The translations under genes were made by a program, and so were the position numbers. A stretch of 10,612 nt of DNA from NCBI GenBank assembly GCA_019347795.1, contig JAHWKS010000093.1, positions 1 through 10,612 of the forward strand, given 5' to 3'. This document shows, one piece after another, positions 1 through 5,068 of the stretch (position 1 is the first letter of the stretch; every line of letters starts with the position of its first letter). This stretch comes from Planctomycetota bacterium (GTDB lineage: Bacteria > Planctomycetota > Planctomycetia > Pirellulales > Pirellulaceae). The notes below the pieces were generated by a model that ran no database searches, had not been told where the DNA came from, and saw nothing but the letters and a program-made list of their open reading frames with translations.

Positions 1-190
1 GATGCTTTTCCAGCGGCGTCAGCGGGCAGGGCCATCCGGCGAACTCAATCACCGCGCCCCACGCCGCCGCCGGCGCGTGGAGCCACAAAATGCGCCTCCA
101 GCGGAACCCAAGGAAGCCGCCGAAGACGACGAACAGCACGAAGCCCAGATGAACGATCTCGACCAGGTCGGCCAGCAGGCGGTAGATCAT
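1..190 (-). CDS. DUF2784-like small membrane protein, C-terminus cut by window edge
   Basis: The reading frame opens with ATG at 190 and runs off the window after 63 codons. The translation begins MIYRLLADLVEIVHLGFVLF and continues with a hydrophobic stretch ending in FGGFLGFRW. It then has WLHAPAAAWGAVIEFAGW and a CPLTPLEKH motif. This pattern (two early hydrophobic helices, a Leu-His loop, Gly-Trp-x-Cys-Pro-Leu-Thr-Pro-Leu-Glu) is what I know from DUF2784, a family of about 120-130 residue inner-membrane proteins of unknown function. It starts 13 nt after the hypB stop on the same strand, so it may be the last gene of the hydrogenase transcript, but no good Shine-Dalgarno sequence is visible. 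A direct hydrogenase role is unproven; DUF2784 genes occur in many other contexts. Confidence 0.8.
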   Translation of the reverse strand, partial: MIYRLLADLVEIVHLGFVLFVVFGGFLGFRWRRILWLHAPAAAWGAVIEFAGWPCPLTPLEKH

Positions 191-203
191 GCGACTGGCT
201 CGG

Positions 204-860
204 CTATTGTCGCGATGCGAGCAGGTCGAGCCAACGCTTCATCCCCTCGCCGGTCTTGGACGACAGCTCGAGCACCTCCATTCCCGGCCGCACCGCCTGG
301 ATGTTTCGCCGGGCGGCCGCGAGGTCGAATTCCACGGCGGCCGCGAGGTCCATCTTGGTGATGAGCGCCACGTCGGCAGTGTTGAAGATGGTTGGATACT
401 TGAGCGGCTTGTCCTCTCCCTCGGTCACGGAGAAGAGCACCAATCGCAGGGCTTCGCCTAAGTCGTACGTGGCGGGACAGACGAGATTTCCCACGTTCTC
501 CAGGAAGAGAAAGTCCAATTCATCCAGCCGCCAGTCGTCCAGGGCCTGCTCGACCATCTCGGCCTCCAGGTGGCAGACCGTGCCGGTCGTGATCTGCCGC
601 ACGGGAACGTTCGCTTGAGCGAGCCGCTGGGCGTCGTTCTCGGTGGCGAGGTCCCCCACCAGGGCCGCCACGCGATATCGCTCTCGCAGCCGCTGGAGCG
701 TCTTTTGCAGGAGCGTCGTCTTGCCGGCGCCGGGGCTGGACACCAAGCTCACCACGCACACCCCCGCCGCCTCGAATCGCTCGCGGAGGGCGCGGGCGGT
801 CACGTCGTTCTGCTTCAGAATCTTGGTGCGGACTTCCACAAGGCGGGTTGTCGCGGTCAT
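204..860 (-). CDS. hypB: Hydrogenase nickel incorporation GTPase HypB
   Basis: HypB is the SIMIBI-class GTPase that works with HypA to deliver nickel to the hydrogenase large subunit in the cytoplasm. The 218-residue protein has a P-loop SSPGAGKTTLL near residue 43, GDLATENDAQR, a GTVCHLEA segment with the Cys-His pair used for metal binding, ENVGNLVCPA, and an ALITKMDL guanine-specificity motif, then SSKTGEGM near the C-terminus. The N-terminal CxxCGC high-affinity Ni site and the His-rich stretch of some HypBs are absent, so this is the short form. I chose the ATG at 860 because its A overlaps the final A of the hypA stop (TAATG), a coupled start; the frame stays open upstream to 929 but that part lies inside hypA. 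Confidence 0.97.
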   Translation of the reverse strand: MTATTRLVEVRTKILKQNDVTARALRERFEAAGVCVVSLVSSPGAGKTTLLQKTLQRLRERYRVAALVGDLATENDAQRLAQANVPVRQITTGTVCHLEAEMVEQALDDWRLDELDFLFLENVGNLVCPATYDLGEALRLVLFSVTEGEDKPLKYPTIFNTADVALITKMDLAAAVEFDLAAARRNIQAVRPGMEVLELSSKTGEGMKRWLDLLASRQ

Positions 861-1201
861 TATTCGATTTCCAACGCGATTAGCTCTAGTTCGCGGCCGC
901 TCGTCAGCTCGATCGCCGGCGCGCCGCATTCAGCACACCACAATTCCTGAATCGACGCAACGGCCTGCTCGCTTCGGCAGGTCGGGCAATTCATCCGGAT
1001 GGGCGTCTGTTGGATCTCCAACCGAGCTTCGGCCAGGTCCGTTCCTTCGCGGGCCAGCTCATACGCCGATACCAGCGCTTCCTGCACGACGCCCGAGAGC
1101 GGCCCGACCTTGAGGTGCAAAGCGGCGACGCGGACTTGGCGGCGCTCCGCCTCTTCCGAGGCGACGTCGATCAGGCTCATGGCGATCGAAAGCTCGTGCA
1201 T
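860..1201 (-). CDS. hypA: Hydrogenase nickel metallochaperone HypA
   Basis: HypA is a zinc-containing nickel chaperone that docks on the hydrogenase large subunit and receives Ni with HypB. The 113-residue protein starts MHELSIAMSLI; the Met-His-Glu N-terminus is the Ni site. It has the family segment LHLKVGPLSGV and two zinc-binding CxxC motifs (CPTC near residue 72 and CAEC near residue 89). Length is normal for HypA. It follows the small membrane-protein gene after 9 nt and overlaps the hypB start by one base, so the hypA-hypB pair is probably translationally coupled. Confidence 0.97.
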   Translation of the reverse strand: MHELSIAMSLIDVASEEAERRQVRVAALHLKVGPLSGVVQEALVSAYELAREGTDLAEARLEIQQTPIRMNCPTCRSEQAVASIQELWCAECGAPAIELTSGRELELIALEIE

Positions 1202-1210
1202 CGCGGGCGA

Positions 1211-1426
1211 TCACATGCGGCGCATTTGGAGGTATCGCACCAGGTCGGCGCCGTAGTAGATGCCCGCCGCCACGCACAGGCCGACAATCGCCAGCCCCGC
1301 GAGCGTTCCCGTGGAGGGATGCCGCACCGGCTCGGGGACGCGGTAGTACGCATCGCGGGATTCTTCCCAGGCATACCGCGGATAGCGGGAAGCCCGGTCC
1401 ACGTAGTCGCGAGTTCGTGTGGCCAT
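1211..1426 (-). CDS. Small single-helix membrane protein of the hydrogenase cluster (DUF6893-like)
   Basis: A 71-residue protein with a basic, Tyr/Arg-rich N-terminal half (MATRTRDYVDRASRYPRYAW), a Pro-rich linker, one hydrophobic helix (about residues 41-60, LAGLAIVGLCVAAGIYYG) and a short basic tail DLVRYLQMRRM. The end resembles small DUF6893-type proteins that I recall from actinobacterial hydrogenase clusters; this is recollection. I chose the ATG at 1426 because an AGGAG (1440-1436, within GGAGAGGAG) lies 9 nt upstream. An in-frame ATG at 1471 overlaps the protease stop (TGATG) and would add 15 residues including two Cys; it cannot be excluded. The role is unknown. A membrane tether or quinone-side adaptor for the otherwise soluble hydrogenase is an inference from its single helix and its place in the operon. 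Confidence 0.75.
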   Translation of the reverse strand: MATRTRDYVDRASRYPRYAWEESRDAYYRVPEPVRHPSTGTLAGLAIVGLCVAAGIYYGADLVRYLQMRRM

Positions 1427-1435
1427 CGAAGCGTT

Positions 1436-1440
1436 CTCCT
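1436..1440 (-). promoter_or_regulatory. Shine-Dalgarno that decides the start of the 71-aa membrane protein
   Basis: AGGAG (inside GGAGAGGAG) lies 9 nt before the ATG at 1426 and favours that start over the overlapping ATG at 1471, although the upstream start could also be used by termination-reinitiation from the protease gene. Confidence 0.6.
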
Positions 1441-1470
1441 CTCCAGGTGCGCAGCAGGCGCCGATGCCCA

Positions 1471-2007
1471 TCAGGGAGCGTGAAGCGGGCCTGCCATGTT
1501 GGTCAATTTGGTCAGTGTTTCATCGCCGTCCGTCAGCAACCGGGCGACGAGCCATTCGATCAGGTCGGCCGCCTCGTCCACCGCGGCGTGGACCGGCTCG
1601 CTCAGTCCCATCTGCATTTCGTCTTCCGGCGGCGGAGTGGGTTCGCAGCCGACCAACAACACTCGGGGGAGCGGACCGCCGAGAGAACGTGCAAAGCGAA
1701 GCACTTTCACCGGGTCCATCGAGTGCGCGTCGAGGCTGGCCGCCGCGGCCTCGCCGTCGAACTCCGGCTCGATCAGGTACAGCGATCCGGGAGGACCGCC
1801 GCGTGGGACGGCATCTACGAGGATCACGACCTCAAAGCCGTCGGTCATGGCGTACGCGAGATCGAAGCCGCGGATGCCGAAGTCATGAACGCGGACCTCC
1901 GGAGGCAACGGGCGATCGACCAGCCGGGCCGCTACCTCCACGCCGAACGCATCATCGCCGAAGAAGATGTTGCCGACGCCGGCCACCAGGATGCGAGGTT
2001 TCTTCAT
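1471..2007 (-). CDS. [NiFe]-hydrogenase maturation protease (HybD/HoxM type)
   Basis: This endopeptidase removes the C-terminal tail of the nickel-loaded large subunit, closing the active site. The 178-residue protein begins MKKPRILVAGVGNIFFGDD; GVGNxxxGDDxFG is the family signature. By analogy with HybD, whose nickel ligands are an acidic residue near 16, Asp62 and His93, the equivalents here are Asp19, Asp65 (in LVDAV) and His95 (in LDAHSMDP). All three are present, so it should be active. The likely substrate is the large subunit in this window. Its start overlaps the upstream stop in ATGA. The C-terminus (about residues 155-178) is somewhat longer than in the shortest family members. Confidence 0.95.
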   Translation of the reverse strand: MKKPRILVAGVGNIFFGDDAFGVEVAARLVDRPLPPEVRVHDFGIRGFDLAYAMTDGFEVVILVDAVPRGGPPGSLYLIEPEFDGEAAAASLDAHSMDPVKVLRFARSLGGPLPRVLLVGCEPTPPPEDEMQMGLSEPVHAAVDEAADLIEWLVARLLTDGDETLTKLTNMAGPLHAP

Positions 2008-2318
2008 GGCGTCCTCCGCGGCTGGCGCTCCAGCGGCTCCACCTCGTCGGGACCGAAGAAGAAACGATGGCCGGGCTGGCGGAGCAAGCCGAGGTCGTGC
2101 CCGGGGTCGTCCTCGATGATCACGGCAAGATGCACGCGGCCTTCCAAGTCCTGCTCGATCGCCTCGATCACCGCGATCTTGCCGTCCAGGGCCATATCAA
2201 AGATGTCAGCCCGGGCGCGGGGCCGAAGGCGGACCCGATCGCGCTCCCGCAGCTCGAGCGGCCCGACGTGGATGCACTCCAGCCGGCGGCGGTCCGTTTC
2301 CCACGTCCACTCATGCAT
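2004..2318 (-). CDS. Conserved hydrogenase-cluster protein, 104 aa, unknown function
   Basis: Small soluble protein with no signal peptide or membrane helix. It starts MHEWTWETDRRRLECIHVGP and has a basic stretch (LRERDRVRLRPRARADIFDM), then ALDGKIAVIEAIEQDLEGR, VHLAVIIEDDPGHDLG, and ends with GHRFFFGPDEVEPLE. The alternating hydrophobic pattern suggests a compact beta-rich fold. I recall similar short proteins beside the maturation protease in actinobacterial group 1h clusters, without a known function. It overlaps the preceding gene by 8 nt and the protease by 4 nt (ATGA), so the three genes are tightly coupled. A role in maturation or assembly is inferred only from this position. Confidence 0.85.
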   Translation of the reverse strand: MHEWTWETDRRRLECIHVGPLELRERDRVRLRPRARADIFDMALDGKIAVIEAIEQDLEGRVHLAVIIEDDPGHDLGLLRQPGHRFFFGPDEVEPLERQPRRTP

Positions 2319-3378
2319 GGCGATCCTCCTCCAACCGCGGCTGCGAATATCGAAAGGTTCCGTGCAGGCTCATGAGTTGATCGCGGGCCAAGGCCTCGGT
2401 CCGCTCCAAGAGTTGGCCGGCGCGGTGATCGATCGCCGCCACCTCCCGCTTCTCGTCATCCGTGAGGGTGAGAATGCGGAGCGTGAGGATTTCATCGATC
2501 TCCGTGCCGTCGAATAAATTACCGGGACTCTCGGGAGCGACTTGCGGGTAATCGTAAAGGATGATCGGCGCCGCGAGCATCGTATCGCGGCAATCTTCGT
2601 CCCCGGCGAGCACCGGCCAGGCGCCGACGTTATGGCATTGCGCCGCAAGCCCTTGAAACCCCTCCGGCGGATCCATCAGCGAGACAAACTCGCCGCCGGC
2701 GACGTGAAGGATAGCATGCGTGGACGCCAGCGAAAGCATCAGCGCCTCATCCCGCGTCTTACCGGCGGCGCCCGAGAGCGGCGTTTCGTTCATGATGCGG
2801 ACGGTCAGCTTCGACACATCGTCGCCGATGGCTTGCACACCCAGCTCGACGGCGCCGGTGACCGATTGCTGCTCGCGGACCAGGATGCCGGCAATCTGGC
2901 CGTCGGGCGACTTCACCGGCTCGACCGACCGGCTGCCGGGAAACTCGAATCGCCGAAAATGTCCATCGCTGGTCAACTCATGCAACTCCACATTCTCGAC
3001 CGCCACTTCCCGTTCCGCCGCTTCCTGCCAAGTCGGATATTGCCGCTCCCCGACGTGCAGCGCGGAAACGGGACGCCACTCCGGCTCGTCGTCCTCCGGC
3101 CAACGAGACAGCGGACGAACCAACGCCCCCGCCGTGCGGTTCATCAGGTGCAAAAAGCGGACCTTCACCGTCAGCGTTGTGTGCGGCGTCCCGACCACCA
3201 GGCACTCCGCCTGCATGCTCCAGGCGTCGCCGCTTTGTTGCGACTCGCTGTACGCGCGCGGGTAGAGTCCGCCGAATGTCCAGCGCTGGCGGTTCTTCAG
3301 CGACGGCCGGTACGGGTAGAGGATGTATCCTTCATACAGGACCGCGTCGGCGATCGCTTCTACCGAGGTGGAGCTCAT
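2311..3378 (-). CDS. Conserved hydrogenase-cluster protein, 355 aa, unknown function
   Basis: A soluble protein of 355 residues with no signal peptide, membrane helix or Cys-rich metal motif. The N-terminus has IADAVLYEGYILYPYRPS followed by WTFGGLYPRAYSE. Later segments include MQAECLV, VKVRFLHLMNR and RFEFPGSRS. Further on come LTVRIMNETPL, LASTHAILHVAGGEFVSLMDPP and ILYDYPQVAPESPG, then an acidic GTEIDEILTLRILTLTDDEK and a helical C-terminus (HRAGQLLERTEALARDQL). I recall proteins with the same YEGYxLYPYR opening in actinobacterial group 1h hydrogenase loci, where they stay uncharacterised. It is not DUF6084, which I expected at this locus. GGGAG ends 7 nt before the ATG at 3378 and supports this start. 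An assembly or scaffold role is possible but not shown. Confidence 0.88.
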   Translation of the reverse strand: MSSTSVEAIADAVLYEGYILYPYRPSLKNRQRWTFGGLYPRAYSESQQSGDAWSMQAECLVVGTPHTTLTVKVRFLHLMNRTAGALVRPLSRWPEDDEPEWRPVSALHVGERQYPTWQEAAEREVAVENVELHELTSDGHFRRFEFPGSRSVEPVKSPDGQIAGILVREQQSVTGAVELGVQAIGDDVSKLTVRIMNETPLSGAAGKTRDEALMLSLASTHAILHVAGGEFVSLMDPPEGFQGLAAQCHNVGAWPVLAGDEDCRDTMLAAPIILYDYPQVAPESPGNLFDGTEIDEILTLRILTLTDDEKREVAAIDHRAGQLLERTEALARDQLMSLHGTFRYSQPRLEEDRHA

Positions 3379-3382
3379 GTGT

Positions 3383-3481
3383 TTACTCCCGGGCGGCGGC
3401 CGCCTCGCTGGCGTCGAGCAGCCGCTCCAAGGCTTGCTCCCACGTGGGAATCGCGCCGCGGCTTTTGTTGTTTCGATTCAC
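3383..3481 (-). CDS. Small coupled ORF, 32 aa, GTG start, unknown function
   Basis: A GTG at 3481-3479 overlaps the TGA of the DUF5947 gene (GTGA). The frame then runs 32 codons to TAA, which lies 4 nt before the ATG of the 355-aa gene. The product is MNRNNKSRGAIPTWEQALER followed by LLDASEAAAARE. The second half would form an amphipathic helix. Without it there would be an otherwise unexplained 99-nt gap in a tightly packed operon, and translation through it would bring ribosomes to the next start. I do not recognise it. It could be a real microprotein, a coupling leader, or the remnant of an N-terminus once joined to a neighbour. Confidence 0.5.
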   Translation of the reverse strand: MNRNNKSRGAIPTWEQALERLLDASEAAAARE

Positions 3482-4083
3482 GATGATCGGCGCAGCGCCT
3501 CGAAGAACTGATCGATCTCCCGCCACACGGCGTCGCCGCCGGAGAGCCCCTGCCAGTGCAGGCGAAGCAGACCACAGAGCTGGTAACATTGGTCGATCGG
3601 CGCGAGGAAGTAGTCGCGCGCTGCGTCGATGCGATTCACCAAGAGCGCCTCCACGTCCGGCGCCATCTCGCGAAGCACGGGATTGTCGCTCGCGATGTCC
3701 TCCCAGGCTTCCAACTCCAGCAGCGACTCGGTGGGGCCGGCGGGGCTGGGGTACACCGCCACGACTCGACCCGCCGGACTGTTGTAAAAGAAGAACGCCA
3801 GGCCGATCGGCACGAGCAGCGCGTTCCACTGGGCGTCGCTCATGTGGAAGTCGGAGAGCTGTCGGCCGCGGCGGGGCACGCGGCGATACTTTGTCTCGGC
3901 GTCGTTGCTGAACAGGATCGCACACGCCTCGCAAGCGCAGAGCAGGCGCCGCGTGGCCGGCTCGACCAGGTGCTGATGCTCCGGCGGCAGCGCGACCGCG
4001 CAGAGCTCGCACCGCTCCACGCGCTCGCGCGGCCGGGTGAAGCGCCGCAGCGCCGCCACGGACTGTTGGGCCGGAAGTTCCAT
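3478..4083 (-). CDS. DUF5947 family protein, hydrogenase-associated, putative metal site
   Basis: The 201-residue protein matches what I know of DUF5947, a family found beside actinobacterial [NiFe]-hydrogenases. An N-terminal Cys cluster holds CELC (C25, C28) and CACEAC (C49, C51, C54), suitable for Zn or an FeS cluster. It is followed by YRRVP, then PIGLAFFFYNSPAGRVVAVY and PSPAGPTESLLELEAW. Next come PDVEALLVNR, FLAPIDQCYQLCGLLRLHWQ and a C-terminal helix. There is no signal peptide or membrane helix, so it is probably cytoplasmic. It sits after the 76-aa gene with a 79-nt gap containing a small hairpin, and its stop overlaps the GTG of the 32-aa ORF. Function is unknown; electron transfer or assembly are the natural hypotheses. 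Confidence 0.9.
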   Translation of the reverse strand: MELPAQQSVAALRRFTRPRERVERCELCAVALPPEHQHLVEPATRRLLCACEACAILFSNDAETKYRRVPRRGRQLSDFHMSDAQWNALLVPIGLAFFFYNSPAGRVVAVYPSPAGPTESLLELEAWEDIASDNPVLREMAPDVEALLVNRIDAARDYFLAPIDQCYQLCGLLRLHWQGLSGGDAVWREIDQFFEALRRSS

Positions 4084-4094
4084 AACGTAATAGG

Positions 4095-4107
4095 CACACT
4101 CCGTGTG
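4095..4107 (-). repeat. Short hairpin upstream of the DUF5947 gene
   Basis: CACAC-GGA-GTGTG forms a 5-bp stem in the 79-nt spacer between the 76-aa gene and the DUF5947 gene, 11 nt before the ATG at 4083. The best GGAG of this spacer lies inside its loop and stem, so it might influence initiation. It is short, has no U-tract and may be coincidental. Confidence 0.3.
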
Positions 4108-4162
4108 TCGTTCTTTGGCTGCGAAATTGTTTTCCCGGACGGCACGCGGAGCGCGCCTACTA

Positions 4163-4393
4163 CTACGCCGGAGGGATGTACGGCATCCGGGGGTCGATTG
4201 GGTTGCGGGATTCGGGGCAGATGCTGGTTGAGTCCCGCGCCCTGCGATGCGGCGCCTCGTTGTGGCGGCCCGCCTCGCGGCCGGCGTGGATCACCCACTC
4301 CTCCCCCTTCTTCACGCCGGGAACGTGCGACGGCAGATCGCTTTTGCCGGAGGTATGATCCGGCGATTCGAATGGTTGGCGAATGAGGCCCAT
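4163..4393 (-). CDS. Small conserved hydrogenase-cluster protein, 76 aa, unknown function
   Basis: A hydrophilic 76-residue protein, low in hydrophobic residues and probably extended. It has PSHVPGVKKGEEWVIHAGRE, an RRARDSTSICPESRNPIDPR segment and a MPYIPPA tail. I recall short proteins with the ARDSTxI and PIDPxMPxxPPA motifs in actinobacterial group 1h hydrogenase loci next to the NifU-domain gene; their function is not known to me. A GGAG (4404-4401) 7 nt before the ATG at 4393 supports the start, and the gene begins 29 nt after the stop of the NifU-like gene. The motifs could act as a linear peptide that binds a hydrogenase subunit, but this is speculation. Confidence 0.8.
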   Translation of the reverse strand: MGLIRQPFESPDHTSGKSDLPSHVPGVKKGEEWVIHAGREAGRHNEAPHRRARDSTSICPESRNPIDPRMPYIPPA

Positions 4394-4422
4394 GATGGAT
4401 CTCCAAGGCTTAGGTTCGTTCG

Positions 4423-4968
4423 CTACGAAGACGCAGAAATCTGAAGCTGCACGAGTCCGGACACAGCGCCAGCCGGCTCGAGGCCTTCCACTTCGATCGC
4501 TGCGACTTCCGGCGCCGCGTCGTAAATGGCCGTCTCGATGAGCGACTTCAGCGTGGCGGTGGAGGACGGACAGCCCTCACAACTTCCTTTCATCCGCAAT
4601 CGCACCACATCGGCGGATGCCTCCAGCAGCTCGACTCCGCCGCCGTGCGAATCGAGATAGGGACGCACCTGCTCCAGTGCCTGCCGCACCCGGGTCGCGG
4701 TGTCTTCCGGGTGCAGATCATGAAGGAGCAGCACGTTGCGGACCAAGTCATCCCGGCGCCAGGCGTCCAGCACGGCATCCGCGTCGCCGGTGGTTTGCGA
4801 AAGCAGCTCCAGCATCTTCGACATTCCAACCGCGTGCAGCTCCAGCAATGTGCGGATCATCTCCCGGGCGGCGTCCTGCGCAGCGGGGTCCGAACACTCC
4901 TCGATCCGCTGGACCAAGGCTTCGATCCGCTGCATGCGTTGTTCGAAAGAAAGGTCTGTTTTGTGCAT
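4423..4968 (-). CDS. NifU C-terminal domain protein of the hydrogenase cluster
   Basis: The 181-residue protein has a helical N-terminal region (about residues 1-95) and a NifU-C domain (about 95-160) with VRPYLDSHGGGVELL and a CxxC (C130 and C133 in GSCEGCPSSTATL). NifU-C domains bind a [4Fe-4S] cluster or iron and pass it to target proteins; two CxxC units normally share a cluster between monomers. Here it may supply clusters to the small subunit or act as an electron carrier. As I recall, an FeS protein next to the group 1h large subunit has been proposed as its electron partner in mycobacteria. The ATG at 4968 is chosen; the frame is open upstream to 5223 but that part covers the intergenic repeat and the large-subunit 3' end. 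Confidence 0.92.
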   Translation of the reverse strand: MHKTDLSFEQRMQRIEALVQRIEECSDPAAQDAAREMIRTLLELHAVGMSKMLELLSQTTGDADAVLDAWRRDDLVRNVLLLHDLHPEDTATRVRQALEQVRPYLDSHGGGVELLEASADVVRLRMKGSCEGCPSSTATLKSLIETAIYDAAPEVAAIEVEGLEPAGAVSGLVQLQISASS

Positions 4969-4979
4969 GGTTTGATCGG

Positions 4980-5045
4980 TAGCCCGACGCGTTAGCGAGG
5001 GAGCGGCTCGTACGGTGCTTCCCCCCTCGCTGACGCTTCGGGCTA
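4980..5045. repeat. Imperfect inverted repeat with 22-nt arms between large subunit and NifU-like gene
   Basis: The left arm (4980-5001, tagcccga to agcgaggg) is complementary to the right arm (5024-5045, ccctcgct to tcgggcta) at 20 of 22 positions. One of the two exceptions is a potential G-T wobble. A 22-nt centre separates them. Elements with this tagcccga...agcgaggg core are, from memory, dispersed in many copies in planctomycete genomes. It fills most of the 100-nt gap between the large-subunit stop and the NifU-like start. It lacks a U-tract, so it is not a standard terminator. In RNA it could protect or separate the hydrogenase-structural part of the transcript. Confidence 0.8.
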
Positions 5046-5068
5046 CTTTCCAATATGTATTCAAACTC

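Noticed and set aside
861..929. Upstream extension of HypB to 929
   Set aside because: It lies inside hypA, and TAATG coupling at 860 is the natural start.
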